Source: REEB509 sp049314555 (GTDB taxonomy: Bacteria; Pseudomonadota; Alphaproteobacteria; Caulobacterales; Aquidulcibacteraceae). From it: a stretch of DNA of 64,000 nucleotides. The position numbers and the translations under genes were made by a program. Location of the stretch: the NCBI GenBank assembly GCA_049314555.1, contig JBMOEW010000007.1, positions 1 through 64,000 of the forward strand. Direction: 5' to 3'. Below the pieces are notes generated by a model. It searched no databases. It was not told the origin of the DNA and saw nothing but the letters and a program-made list of their open reading frames with translations. Within the stretch, counting starts at the first letter, position 1; each line of letters opens with the position of its first letter. This document shows positions 53,064 through 62,360 of this stretch, in pieces.

Positions 53064-53741
53064 ATGACTTACACACCATCGACTATTCTTCACCCAGGCA
53101 TGGTCGCGTTCCCCGAAGCGGAATCAGTTTTCTCTGGAGACGTCGCAGCTCACCGAGCGGTGCTCCAGCCACTGTTGTCGCTTGAAGCAAGCACTATTGA
53201 TCCAGATTGGAGTGGCAGACTGCATTTCGTGACACCGCTGGAGCCGTACGACGGACTATTGGGAGAAAACACACCAAGTTTTCATTCTGGGTACTGCACA
53301 ACGAACTGGATCGGCTTCCGCGTGCGTGGGTCCAAATACGAGTTCTTGGGTGATTTTCGATATTTTGAAATTAATGCCGCTCCATCAGATTTTATTCGAT
53401 CCGATTATGAGGAGAAAGAGAAAAGCTATTTTGAAAGTGCCCGGCGCTTTCATGATGATCAGCGCCTCGGCTCTCCAATAAATCGGCCAATTTCAGTTGA
53501 ATGGTTCGATGAATTGGGCGGCGACGCTTATGCAGGCAATTGGACAGCCTTCGGTTTGCCCGTGGAGTTCTCCGAAGTTGAAAATGAACGCAAGGCCCAT
53601 CCACTGACTCAGGATGGCCGACGCTTCCGCTATGTGGGCTGTCTGGCAGGGTATAATTACAGGAAGAATTGCGCTGACCGTGTACTTCTCTTTTTCGATC
53701 CACAAGAACACGTGGCAGTCATAACATTTGACTGGACCTGA
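53064..53741 (+). CDS. Hypothetical protein in A/T-richer DNA
   Basis: I do not recognise this protein of up to 225 residues. It is acidic and rich in aromatic residues, with likely beta strands (EFLGDFRYFEINA, GRRFRYVGCLAGYN) and ends in a strand VAVITFDWT. No signal or membrane segment is seen. The DNA from about 53.1 kb onward is clearly richer in A/T and uses codons such as ATT, GAA and TTT more than its neighbours, suggesting acquired DNA. The ATG at 53064 is a guess; the frame is open to 52977. A soluble effector or immunity-type protein is possible but unsupported. Confidence 0.6.
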   Translation: MTYTPSTILHPGMVAFPEAESVFSGDVAAHRAVLQPLLSLEASTIDPDWSGRLHFVTPLEPYDGLLGENTPSFHSGYCTTNWIGFRVRGSKYEFLGDFRYFEINAAPSDFIRSDYEEKEKSYFESARRFHDDQRLGSPINRPISVEWFDELGGDAYAGNWTAFGLPVEFSEVENERKAHPLTQDGRRFRYVGCLAGYNYRKNCADRVLLFFDPQEHVAVITFDWT

Positions 53742-54457
53742 GTGATTTGAACTTCTCTTTGCGTCGATACATTATCTTATCTCGAGTCGGCCGTGTATTG
53801 CAGACTGTCACTATGGAGTAGCCTGAACTCGGAGGCGAAAGGCGTTAACCTGACTGTTGCTGGCCAGTCTTGTCCAGCGACATTGCGCCAGATCGGCCGA
53901 GAACGCGGATGTCGAGAATGAGGCCAAACATCTGCCGATCGGCGAAGGTGCCCGCCCCGGGCAAATGCCCGCAGTTCCTGCCAGGGCCAAAGCAGACCGC
54001 CAAATTGCCACTTTCGGCGGCGAGGTGCCCCGCCCCCATTCCATCCCCCCGCCCCTAAACTTATCCTCCCCCTGACAATCCGGGATAGGCTCACCTCATC
54101 TGCACCGATATCGGGGATGAAGCGCTCTCCCTTCAAGGTGTGGAGTGGTTTGGTGGAACACTTGCGGGCGAAGCGGTCCGTGGGCGGAACACCTCGAGGG
54201 TAAGCCCCCGTGCGACAAGGGGTCGTTGAAGGGTCTGCCGCAACGCGCGCCAGGCAGGCAAACCACGCGGCGGTGGTTGGGGTGGTCGAACCCGCAAACA
54301 TCCGGATACAAACTAAACGGCACCGCCGGACCAGCCCGGCCACCGCCGCTCCCCGATTTCCTCCCCACGGTGCCAGCCAATGCGGCTGTTGGTGCGTGCC
54401 TATTAATTGGTCACGTTTTCTTGCGACCAACCGTTTCCCCCTTGGTCGGAAAACGCC
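53742..54457. other. 716-bp unassigned region after the A/T-rich gene
   Basis: No gene is supported here. On the minus strand a 217-codon frame (54430-53777) exists, but its composition (Arg, Gly, Trp, Cys mixed without pattern) looks non-coding. A perfect short hairpin CGGGCA-AA-TGCCCG is at 53958-53971. The part at 53.9-54.1 kb is strongly G/C-rich and the flanks less so. It may be a decayed insertion. Confidence 0.5.
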
Positions 54458-54769
54458 TCACCCAATCTGGCGATAGAGCACGTCGTTGAAGGTCAACGGA
54501 TCAAACAGGTGTTCGTCGCGGGCGCGCTGGAGTTTGGCCAGATAGGCCGGATCAGACACTGCGCGCACCAACAGCGCCTCCGCGTCGGACATGCTGTCCA
54601 CCACGATGTGGAACATGAACTGGCCCATCGGACCGCCGATGCCGGCATGCGCGGTGGCGGATTTCACCTCTGGGTAAGCGCGCACGTGGGCAATGATTTC
54701 ACCGGCCAACATCATGGCCTTGGCGAGGTCTCCGGTGATGCGTCCGGTTCTTACAAGACTGATGGTCAT
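54458..54769 (-). CDS. Hypothetical small protein, dimeric alpha/beta-barrel-like
   Basis: A 103-residue protein with alternating strands and helices and a phrase MGQFMFHIVVDSMSDAEALLVRAVSDPAYLAKL like the ferredoxin-fold Dabb/ABM or NIPSNAP-type proteins. No catalytic residues can be named. GGAGAACCCC precedes the ATG. It lies just after purD's stop on the same strand, 34 bp away. Confidence 0.6.
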   Translation of the reverse strand: MTISLVRTGRITGDLAKAMMLAGEIIAHVRAYPEVKSATAHAGIGGPMGQFMFHIVVDSMSDAEALLVRAVSDPAYLAKLQRARDEHLFDPLTFNDVLYRQIG

Positions 54770-54802
54770 GGGGTTCTCCGCGTCCGCGAGGAAAGAAGCT
54801 TA

Positions 54803-56086
54803 TCACCCGCGCGGATGAAGCGCACGGGCCGCGATGTCGCTGCGGAAAAAACCGCCCGGCCAGTCGATCAAATGGGCGGCGCGGTAGGCCCGATCGACCG
54901 CCTCGCGCAGGGTGGGCGCGCTCGCGGAGACGTTCAAAACGCGGCCGCCGGTGGCGCGCAGGTAATTGTCTTCGTCCAGGCGCGTGCCGGCGTGGAAGAT
55001 CTCCACCCCTGGCACCTCGGCCGCTTCGGCAACGCCGCGCACGATGGAGCCGGTCAAGGGCATTTCCGGGTAGCCTTGCGCGGCCAGCACGATGCACACG
55101 GCGGGGTCGTTTTTCGCGGTCAGGGCTGGGGCGTCTTTTAGGGTGCCAACGGCTGCGGCCAGCAAGGTGGCGGCCAGGTCGCCCTCGATGCGGCGCATCA
55201 GGGTTTGGGTTTCGGGGTCGCCAAAGCGGCAGTTGTATTCGATCAGCTTTGGGCCATCGGCGCTGACCATCAGGCCGGCAAACAGAACGCCCACAAACGG
55301 GGCACCTTCCGCCGCCATCCCAGCCATCGTGGGCAGAATAATCTGCTCCATGGTTTGGGTGTGGACTTCGCTGGTGAATACGGAGGCTGGCGAATACGCC
55401 CCCATGCCGCCGGTGTTGGGACCTTTGTCGCCGTCGTAGGCGCGCTTGTGATCTTGGGCGGCAAACAGGGGCATCGCCGTTTGGCCGTCGCACAGGGCAA
55501 AGAAGCTTGCCTCTTCGCCGGGGAGGAAGTCTTCGATGATGATCGTCTCGCCGGCGGAGCCGAACTTCTTGTGGAAGAGCGCCTCATCGATGGCGGCGTC
55601 GGCTTCGCCAAGGGTGGCGGCGATCACCACGCCTTTGCCGGCTGCGAGGCCGTCGGCCTTGATGACGTACGGGCCGTTGCGTGAGCCAAGATAGGCTTTG
55701 GCGTGGAGGGCGTCTGTGAAGATCTTATACTCTGCCGTTGGGATCGCGTGGCGGGCGCAGAAGTCTTTGGTGAAGGCCTTGGAGCTTTCGAGTTGGGCAG
55801 CTTTCGCGCTGGGGCCAAAGCAGGCAATGCCCACCGCTGCCAGTTTGTCGGCAAGACCCGCGGCGAGCGGCGCTTCTGGCCCCACCACCACCAGGTCGGC
55901 GCGCTCTTGTACCGCAAGGGCTGCCAACCCGGCCACATCGTCCAGCCGCGCCGGCACGCAGCGCGCAAGGCTTGCCATGCCCGGATTACCCGGCGCGCAG
56001 ACAAGCTCGCTGAGCGAAGGGCTTTGGGTGAGTTTCCAGGCAAGGGCATGCTCGCGCCCGCCGCTGCCGATGAGAAGAATCTTCAT
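54803..56086 (-). CDS. purD: Phosphoribosylamine-glycine ligase
   Basis: ATP-grasp enzyme that makes glycinamide ribonucleotide in purine synthesis, directly after the PurF reaction. The 427-residue protein starts MKILLIGSGGREHALAWKL, the PurD signature. YVIKADGLAAGKGV is the ATP-grasp P-loop-like segment and RFGDPETQ is the catalytic metal-binding block. Start ATG 56086. It is divergent from a secreted protein gene and near xseA, a usual neighbour in alphaproteobacteria. Confidence 0.97.
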   Translation of the reverse strand: MKILLIGSGGREHALAWKLTQSPSLSELVCAPGNPGMASLARCVPARLDDVAGLAALAVQERADLVVVGPEAPLAAGLADKLAAVGIACFGPSAKAAQLESSKAFTKDFCARHAIPTAEYKIFTDALHAKAYLGSRNGPYVIKADGLAAGKGVVIAATLGEADAAIDEALFHKKFGSAGETIIIEDFLPGEEASFFALCDGQTAMPLFAAQDHKRAYDGDKGPNTGGMGAYSPASVFTSEVHTQTMEQIILPTMAGMAAEGAPFVGVLFAGLMVSADGPKLIEYNCRFGDPETQTLMRRIEGDLAATLLAAAVGTLKDAPALTAKNDPAVCIVLAAQGYPEMPLTGSIVRGVAEAAEVPGVEIFHAGTRLDEDNYLRATGGRVLNVSASAPTLREAVDRAYRAAHLIDWPGGFFRSDIAARALHPRG

Positions 56087-56182
56087 CGCCCTTCCTTGGC
56101 GCGAACAGGCTCTGGCGGCAAGCAATGGATTGCTGCGCGCAATCATGTTATTCGCCGCGGAGTTCATCGGGCAGGGGGACAC

Positions 56183-56995
56183 ATGCTCAGGCTCAAGTTG
56201 CAGGCTGCGTTGGTTGCAGGCCTTATCGCGTTTGCGCTTGGTCCGGCCGCTGCTTCCACACCGAGACCGTTGGATTACTGTGGGGTGCCGCCCTCACCCT
56301 TGGCGCCGCCGATGGGCCGCAGTTCCATTGCGTTAAACGCCGCGATCGAGATTTTGGACGCAGACCTCGCGATCGGCGCGCCGGTCCGCGTCGCCATGAA
56401 TGCATCAATCGCGACGATCACGTGGCGGCGTGCAGCGGGGCGCGTTGTGGAAACGCCTACGGGGGCGTTGTCGCTCGCGCCCATGGTGGTGACGCGGCGC
56501 GGCGAACCGGCCTGGTTCATTGCGGTCTACTGCGCCGCCGCCGATCCCAGCCTATGGTTTACCGCCGCGGACCTGCAAACCGTCAACGCCAACGGGGTCT
56601 GCCTCTATCAGCCGACTAATCGAGACATGCTCCGCGCATTCGCAGCTCATGTGACGACCCACGGACGGACGGGCAATGCTTCGGACTGGGTCAGTTCAGA
56701 CATCCCAGCGTCCTTGGAGAAAACGCCGGCTGGAGACCCTCAAGAGGGCGCGCTGATCGTTCGGCCGAGCACGTTCGGCGGTCTTTTCCGCTATGCGGAG
56801 GCGACGCTGACGCTAAGCTACGAGATCGCTGAGACGGCGCATCGCATTGAAGTCGCCCAGCCGCTGCGGATCGGCACCGATCGGCTGGTGGTTCGCGATG
56901 TGGCGGCCGATGGCGCTGTGACCTTCGAGCGCATGCCCGAGGAGGCCTGGAGGGCTTTCCGCGCCACGCAGTGCGCGATCGCGTTTCCTCAATAG
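56183..56995 (+). CDS. Hypothetical exported protein
   Basis: A 270-residue protein with a signal peptide (hydrophobic residues 7-22, cleavage near AAAST). The mature part has a few Cys (LDYCGVPP, VYCAAADPSLWF, ANGVCLY, RATQCAIAF) that could form disulfides, and strand-rich segments. It is divergent from purD with 96 bp between. I do not recognise the family. GCAGGGGGAC precedes the ATG. Confidence 0.7.
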   Translation: MLRLKLQAALVAGLIAFALGPAAASTPRPLDYCGVPPSPLAPPMGRSSIALNAAIEILDADLAIGAPVRVAMNASIATITWRRAAGRVVETPTGALSLAPMVVTRRGEPAWFIAVYCAAADPSLWFTAADLQTVNANGVCLYQPTNRDMLRAFAAHVTTHGRTGNASDWVSSDIPASLEKTPAGDPQEGALIVRPSTFGGLFRYAEATLTLSYEIAETAHRIEVAQPLRIGTDRLVVRDVAADGAVTFERMPEEAWRAFRATQCAIAFPQ

Positions 56996-57007
56996 CCGGT
57001 GCCCGCC

Positions 57008-57355
57008 CTAGCCCTCCGCGCGCCACTGTGCTGCGGCCTCTAGCGCCTGGGCGGCGTACATAACACTGGGCCCTGCCCCCATATACACCGCCATGCCCAT
57101 GGTCTCGGCGATTTCGGCGTCGGACGCGCCCTGCTTGACGGCGGCCTTGGCGTGATAGGTGATGCAGGCATCGCAGCGCACAGCCACCGAAATGGCCAGC
57201 GCGATCAGCTCTTTGGTTTTGGTGTCCAACGCTTCGGTTTTGAGGGCCGCTTGGGCCATTTGGGAAAAACCCTTCATCACGTCGGGCTGGGCGGTGCGGA
57301 GGCTCGCTACGAGAGGGTTCAGCTCAGACGCCATTTCGGGCCAGTTCTTGTGCAT
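57008..57355 (-). CDS. Carboxymuconolactone decarboxylase/AhpD-family protein
   Basis: A 115-residue protein with an AhpD-like redox motif CDACITYH, in which the two Cys and the later His form the peroxidase-type active site. AISVAVRCDACITYHAKAA and GMAVYMGAGPSVMYAAQAL fit the CMD family. It probably reduces peroxides or acts as a thiol oxidoreductase as a homo-oligomer. GGAGAGCC precedes the ATG. It is convergent with the exported protein gene. Confidence 0.93.
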   Translation of the reverse strand: MHKNWPEMASELNPLVASLRTAQPDVMKGFSQMAQAALKTEALDTKTKELIALAISVAVRCDACITYHAKAAVKQGASDAEIAETMGMAVYMGAGPSVMYAAQALEAAAQWRAEG

Positions 57356-57487
57356 GGGGGCTCTCCGGTTTTTCCTGCCTTGAACATAAGCCTAACGGCG
57401 CTCGCGGCCATGGCGGCGGCATCCCTCGCTGCTGTTTGGGCACGGCCTTATTCGGCAGCGACGGTTTAGCGTTATATACTCTTGGCC

Positions 57488-59050
57488 ATGCCTGATTCCG
57501 CGACCGCCCCCGTTTCCAATCTGCCGGAGCTTTCGGTCTCTGAGCTTTCCTCTGCCGTCAAACGCACGATGGAGACCACGTTTGACCGCGTGCGGGTGCG
57601 GGGGGAGCTTGGGCGGGTGACGGTGGCCAAGTCCGGGCACCTTTATGCAGACTTGAAAGACGCCAACGCCGTGCTTTCGCTGGTGATGTGGAAGGGCACT
57701 CTGGCGGGGGTGAAGTTTCGCCCGGAGGAAGGGCTTGAGGTGGTGGCGGAGGGCCGGCTTTCCACCTTCCCTGGCAAGTCCTCCTACCAGTTGATCGCCG
57801 ATCGGCTGGAGCCGGCGGGGGTTGGCGCGCTGCTGGCGCAGTTGGAGCGGTTGAAGACCAAGCTTGCGGCCGAAGGGCTGTTTGCGCCAGAGCGCAAGAA
57901 GGCGATCCCGTTTCTGCCGCAAACGATCGGGGTGATCACATCGCCCACCGGGGCGGTGATCCGCGACATCCTGCACCGGCTTGGCGAGCGTTTTCCGCGC
58001 CGGGTGATCTTGTGGCCGGTGTTGGTGCAGGGCGATCAGGCGGCTGGACAAGTGGCGGCGGCGATCCGCGGATTTAACGCGCTGACGGGCGAGCTGCGGC
58101 CCGACGTGCTGATCGTGGCGCGGGGCGGTGGCTCGATTGAAGACCTGTGGGCCTTCAATGAAGAGATCGTGGTGCGGGCCGCTGCTGAAAGTGTGATCCC
58201 GTTGATTTCCGCCGTGGGCCACGAAACAGACACCACGCTGATCGATTTTGCCTCGGACCTGCGGGCCCCTACCCCCACCGGGGCTGCGGAAAAGGCCGTG
58301 CCGGTGCGGGCGGAGTTGATCGCGCGGATCGAGACCCTTTCTGGGCGCTTGGTTTCTGGATTTGCCCGCGGGCTTGATATTCGGCGCACTGAAGTTCGGG
58401 CGGCGGGGGGCCGTCTGCCGCGCCCCCAAGCCCTGCTGGAGGGTCCACAACAGCGGTTTGACCGGGCTTCCGAGCGGCTAGCTTCGGCGCTCATTGCCAA
58501 CGTGCGGGCGCACAAGGGGCGTCTTGATGCTGCCGCGGCGGCGCTGCGCCCTGCGGCCCTTCGGCAAGACATCGAGCGCCGACAGGAGCGGCTTGCGGCA
58601 CTCACTGATCGCCAGCGGTTGGCGGTGGTTGGGGGCCTGCGGGCGCGGGCTGCACGGTTGGAGGCATTGAGCCTTCGGCCCGGCGGGTTGATGCAGGATT
58701 TGGCCAGGCGCCAGGAGCGCCTGCGCACGACGGTGGCGCGATTGGCGCCGGCCCTGGAACGGGGCTTTGGGGAGCGCGTCACAAGGCTCGCGGCAGCCGG
58801 GCGACTGCTGGACAGTCTCTCCCACAAGAGCGCCCTGCAACGGGGGTTTGCGTTGGTGCGTCGCCCGGATGGCGGTTTGGTGCGGGCGGCAACCGGGCTT
58901 GAGATTGGGGAGGCTGTGACGCTGGTTTTCCATGACGGGGAAGCGAGCGCCGCCATCACCGGGTCAACGCCAGCTGGCGCTGGCGGCGGTTCTGGCCCCA
59001 AAAAGCGGCGCAAGGGCGAAGATGGCGGCGATCAAGGGGCGTTGTTTTGA
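57488..59050 (+). CDS. xseA: Exodeoxyribonuclease VII large subunit
   Basis: A 520-residue nuclease subunit that degrades single-stranded DNA with the small XseB subunit. An N-terminal OB fold (VRVRGELGRVTVAKSGHLYADLKD) is followed by a core with GVITSPTGAVIRDI, then VARGGGSIEDLWAFNEE and AVGHETDTTLID, all XseA hallmarks. A long Arg/Leu coiled region follows and a C-terminal Gly/Lys tail ends the protein. ATG 57488 is preferred over TTG 57482. It heads a plus-strand run with the DUF2093 and M23 genes. Confidence 0.96.
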   Translation: MPDSATAPVSNLPELSVSELSSAVKRTMETTFDRVRVRGELGRVTVAKSGHLYADLKDANAVLSLVMWKGTLAGVKFRPEEGLEVVAEGRLSTFPGKSSYQLIADRLEPAGVGALLAQLERLKTKLAAEGLFAPERKKAIPFLPQTIGVITSPTGAVIRDILHRLGERFPRRVILWPVLVQGDQAAGQVAAAIRGFNALTGELRPDVLIVARGGGSIEDLWAFNEEIVVRAAAESVIPLISAVGHETDTTLIDFASDLRAPTPTGAAEKAVPVRAELIARIETLSGRLVSGFARGLDIRRTEVRAAGGRLPRPQALLEGPQQRFDRASERLASALIANVRAHKGRLDAAAAALRPAALRQDIERRQERLAALTDRQRLAVVGGLRARAARLEALSLRPGGLMQDLARRQERLRTTVARLAPALERGFGERVTRLAAAGRLLDSLSHKSALQRGFALVRRPDGGLVRAATGLEIGEAVTLVFHDGEASAAITGSTPAGAGGGSGPKKRRKGEDGGDQGALF

Positions 59051-59111
59051 TCCGCGCGGGATTTCGATTTATAAGGGAGCTGGCGGCGTTGGGCTGCCAA
59101 GGCACACACCG

Positions 59112-59333
59112 ATGAACAAGCCGGAATTCTGGGGCAAAGAAGCCGTCGTTCGCTATGAGGCCAACGATTTCACCTTGATGCAGGAAGGTCGCTTTGTGCG
59201 CTGCGCGGTGACCGGGGAACCGATTTCGCTGGATGATCTGCGGTATTGGAACGTGGGCCTACAGGAAGCGTATCGGGGGCCTGCGGAGTCACTGGCGCGC
59301 TGGCGGGCGCTGAACGAGGCGAGCAAAGCCTAA
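59112..59333 (+). CDS. DUF2093 small protein
   Basis: A 73-residue protein of the alphaproteobacterial DUF2093 family: GKEAVVRYEANDFTLMQEG then FVRCAVTGEPISLDDLRYWNV, with a late QEAYRGP. Function is unknown. It starts at ATG 59112, 61 bp after xseA, and its TAA overlaps the next ATG as TAATG, so translation of the M23 peptidase is likely coupled. Confidence 0.9.
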   Translation: MNKPEFWGKEAVVRYEANDFTLMQEGRFVRCAVTGEPISLDDLRYWNVGLQEAYRGPAESLARWRALNEASKA

Positions 59334-60427
59334 TGCGCCTGCGGCTTTTGGCGGCTCTGGTGGGCTTGACGCTCGGGGCGTGCAGCACGCCTGCCCCCTT
59401 GAACGAAGCAGCAGCACAAACCCCTCCTGCAACACAGTCGGCATCTCCATCACCTGCCCCTGCCCCGGTACCTGCAGCGCCTGCGGCCCCGGCCCCGCCG
59501 ATGGTGGTGCCGCCAAGTGGGGTTCGGCCTGTGGTTGGCTATCCGCCAATTTCGATTGGCAGCGAGCCCATCTCTGGCAACACCAGCACGTTGCCTGTGC
59601 CTGCGTCGCCCGTCGTCGCCCACGCAGCTGCGCCTGGCCAAGGGTTGTTGCCGGTATGTGGTGGCGCGGCGGTTCAAGGCGGGCTTGTAGTATGCCGCAC
59701 CCTGCCTGGGGCGAATGTGGTCGTGGGCACGCAGAGCCTGGCGGCGGATGCGGCTGGGTTTGTGGTGATCGGTTTTGACCGCGACGCGCCGGCTCTGGAA
59801 ACCGTCACGTTCCAGCTTGGCTCGCAGCTGGCTTCGCATTCGTTTGAGATCACCCCGCGCACCTTCCGCACCACCTCGGTGGACGGAGTGCCGCAACGCA
59901 ACGTGACACCCGACCCCGAACAACAGGCGCGGATCGCCCGGGAGCGGGTGTTGATCAACGAGGGCTATGCCAGCCGCGCCGATATCAGCGGCTATTTGGA
60001 TGCCTTTATCTGGCCGGTCGAGGGTCGGATATCCTCGGCCTGGGGTGCCCAGCGGATCATCAATGGTGCGGCCGCTCGGCCGCACTACGGGATTGACATC
60101 GCGGTGCCCACCGGCACGCCTATCCGTGCGCCGGCGGGCGGGGTTGTGAGTTTGGTGCAGCCGGACTTATTCCAGGAAGGCGGGCTGTTGATGATTGATC
60201 ACGGCCAGGGTCTGATCAGCGTCTACCTGCACATGAGCCGACAAGACGTTGTGGTGGGCCAACGGGTGACGCAGGGCGAGGTGGTTGGCGCAGTGGGGGC
60301 CACGGGGCGGGCGACCGGGCCGCACCTGTGCTGGCGGATGAAGTGGCGCGACCGCTTTTTGGACCCGTCCCTGGCGATCCAAGGCTTGGCTCTCGCGCGG
60401 CAGACGTTGGCACCTGCCCAGCAGTAG
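59333..60427 (+). CDS. M23-family peptidoglycan endopeptidase, predicted lipoprotein
   Basis: A 364-residue cell-wall hydrolase with a lipoprotein signal ending at LGAC (Cys about residue 17) and an extended Pro/Ala-rich linker. The LytM domain (about 240-350) has HYGIDIAVPTGTPIRAPAGG with zinc ligands His and Asp, then YLHMS. The closing motif reads GPHLCWRM, where the usual H-x-H zinc motif has Cys instead of the second His. I recall H-L-C-W in other alphaproteobacterial members, so activity is still plausible. It lies between DUF2093 and lpxL. Confidence 0.9.
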   Translation: MRLRLLAALVGLTLGACSTPAPLNEAAAQTPPATQSASPSPAPAPVPAAPAAPAPPMVVPPSGVRPVVGYPPISIGSEPISGNTSTLPVPASPVVAHAAAPGQGLLPVCGGAAVQGGLVVCRTLPGANVVVGTQSLAADAAGFVVIGFDRDAPALETVTFQLGSQLASHSFEITPRTFRTTSVDGVPQRNVTPDPEQQARIARERVLINEGYASRADISGYLDAFIWPVEGRISSAWGAQRIINGAAARPHYGIDIAVPTGTPIRAPAGGVVSLVQPDLFQEGGLLMIDHGQGLISVYLHMSRQDVVVGQRVTQGEVVGAVGATGRATGPHLCWRMKWRDRFLDPSLAIQGLALARQTLAPAQQ

Positions 60428-60430
60428 GGC

Positions 60431-61351
60431 TCAGAGCACGCCAGCTTTTGCCCAGGCCTCTTTTGGCCATCGCCGATGGACCCAGAACCATTGTTCTGGC
60501 GCTTCGCGGATGCGGGCCTCCATGAAGGCGTTGACGGCGTGCACCGCCTTGGGGGCTGCAACCTCCAGGGGGCTTTCGCGGTCCAGGGCGATCTCTGGGT
60601 GGATCGTGAGGAGAAAGTGCGGGCCGGCGGCGGTCCTTCGCAAGCCAAACGGCACCAGTGGCACCCCGTAGCGCAGCGCCAACCGGGTGGGGCCATCGGC
60701 GGTCATGCAGTCGTGGCCAAACAGCGGGGCGGGCAAGCCTTCGTTGTATTTTTGGTCGTTCATCAGGGCCACGGACTGGCCCTTGGCCAAAGCCCGCAGC
60801 AGGCCCATGCCGCCCTCTTTGCCTTTGGCCGCCTGCATCGTCGCACCATAGTGGCTGCGGTTTTTTTGGATGGCGGCGTCGATCAGCGGGTTGTTGGCGG
60901 GCCGATAGGTCATTTGGCAGGCAAGGCCGCGCTGGGCGATGGCTGCGGGCATCAGCTCCCAGTTGGAGAAGTGACCGGAGATGAACACCGCGCCCTTCGG
61001 GCTTGCCTTGATGGCATCCAGCCGCTCCAGGCCGTGCACTTCGATGGCGCTGTTTGGGGTGTAGCAGTTGAGTTCGTGGAGGTGAGAAAACTCGCCCGCG
61101 ATGCGGCCAAGTTCGCTCCAGGCGGCCATCGCCACATCTTGATGCCAGGCTTGGTTTTCGCCCGGAAATGCCAAACGCAAATTGCGCAGGGCGGTTTTGT
61201 GGGCGGGCAACAATGGCCCCAACCGATGCATGAAATTGGCACCGTCGTTGGAGGCGCGGGGCAGGCTTTTTTGGGCATAGTGGCGCTGGTAGGCGTTGAA
61301 CGCCCAGCTCTCGATGCGATGCGGGAGGGTGATGGTGGTGGCAACCGCCAT
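60431..61351 (-). CDS. lpxL: Lipid A acyltransferase (LpxL/HtrB family)
   Basis: A 306-residue late lipid A acyltransferase. The catalytic H-x-x-x-x-E motif is in SGHFSNWELM. ALMNDQKYNEG and APLFGHDC are further family segments, and the C-terminus has FWVHRRWPKE. There is no clear membrane helix beyond a weak N-terminal patch. ATG 61351 begins 8 bp after the lpxK stop; TTG 61381 is also in frame. It is the last gene of a minus-strand lipid A cluster. Confidence 0.92.
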   Translation of the reverse strand: MAVATTITLPHRIESWAFNAYQRHYAQKSLPRASNDGANFMHRLGPLLPAHKTALRNLRLAFPGENQAWHQDVAMAAWSELGRIAGEFSHLHELNCYTPNSAIEVHGLERLDAIKASPKGAVFISGHFSNWELMPAAIAQRGLACQMTYRPANNPLIDAAIQKNRSHYGATMQAAKGKEGGMGLLRALAKGQSVALMNDQKYNEGLPAPLFGHDCMTADGPTRLALRYGVPLVPFGLRRTAAGPHFLLTIHPEIALDRESPLEVAAPKAVHAVNAFMEARIREAPEQWFWVHRRWPKEAWAKAGVL

Positions 61352-61358
61352 GGTGATC

Positions 61359-62360
61359 TTACGTCCTGAGGCGGGCGGCAATCGGGGCCAGCAGCGTTTG
61401 AAGGGCTGCGGGGTCGGCCAGGCGGGCCACGACCGGCAGGACGGCCACCTTCTCCCGCCAGGACGGCGGCAAACGGACGGCGTCTTTTTCGGTGGTGATC
61501 AAGCGGGCGTTGAGGGCTTGGGCATGATCGGCCAGGGCCGTCATTTCGCTGGGCGTGAAGGGGTGGTGATCGGGATAGCTCGCGCCATCCACCAATTCAC
61601 CGCCGGCAGCCTCCAGGGTATCGAAGAACTTCTGTGGCCGCGCGATCCCCGCGAACGCCAGCAACGGGCCTGGGGGCGGCGGCGTTATTGGGCCAAGCCA
61701 GGCCTCCAGGATTGGGCCGGCAAAGCCATGCAGATAGTCTGGACGGGCGCGGTCGGCCGTTTCAGATGGGCGCACCATCACAACGGCATCGGCGCGAGGA
61801 AGGCCTTGGCTCAAGGGTTCCCGCAGGGGGCCCACGGGAAAAGTCTTGCCGTTGCCGATGCCTGCGCTGGCATCAAACACCAAGATCGACAGCGCCTTCG
61901 CCAGCGCCATGTTTTGAAAGCCGTCGTCCATCACAATCGCGCGGGCCCCGGCGGCGATCATGGCTTGCGCACCGGCCAGACGGTCCCGTGCGATCCAGGC
62001 GGGGCCATCCCTGGCGTGCAACAGGGGTTCATCGCCCACCGCGCTGAAGGCATCGTCTGGCTTGACCGCGCGGGGACCCTTCTCGCGGCCCCCATAGCCG
62101 CGCGACAGGGTGAAGACGCCCGCACCTGCCCCGCCCAAAGCCAAGCGCACAGCCCGTGTGACTGGCGTTTTACCGGCACCGCCCATCGAAAGATTTCCGA
62201 CACACACCACCGGGATGCCACACTGCGTTGGCGTGGCGCGGGCAATACGATCGGCGGTGACGCGTGCCCACACCCAGGCGATCGGAGACAATATGGCACG
62301 CGACATCGGCGCTGAGTCCCGGCCGTGGGCATCGCGATACCACCAGTCAGGCGCGCGCAC
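61359..62360 (-). CDS. lpxK: Tetraacyldisaccharide 4'-kinase
   Basis: Inner-membrane-associated kinase that adds the 4'-phosphate to lipid IV-A. The 333-residue protein has a start RAPDWWYRDAHGRDSAPMSR, one hydrophobic stretch, and the Walker A motif CVGNLSMGGAGKTPVT. ARAIVMDDGFQNMAL and ITTEKDAVRLP are LpxK hallmarks. GTG 62360 is chosen; it overlaps kdtA by 14 nt. Longer starts upstream lie inside kdtA. Confidence 0.95.
   Translation of the reverse strand: MRAPDWWYRDAHGRDSAPMSRAILSPIAWVWARVTADRIARATPTQCGIPVVCVGNLSMGGAGKTPVTRAVRLALGGAGAGVFTLSRGYGGREKGPRAVKPDDAFSAVGDEPLLHARDGPAWIARDRLAGAQAMIAAGARAIVMDDGFQNMALAKALSILVFDASAGIGNGKTFPVGPLREPLSQGLPRADAVVMVRPSETADRARPDYLHGFAGPILEAWLGPITPPPPGPLLAFAGIARPQKFFDTLEAAGGELVDGASYPDHHPFTPSEMTALADHAQALNARLITTEKDAVRLPPSWREKVAVLPVVARLADPAALQTLLAPIAARLRT

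Noticed and set aside
53777..54430. 217-codon minus-strand frame in the unassigned region
   Set aside because: Residue composition looks random, there is no ribosome site, and overlapping frames in other phases are equally open.
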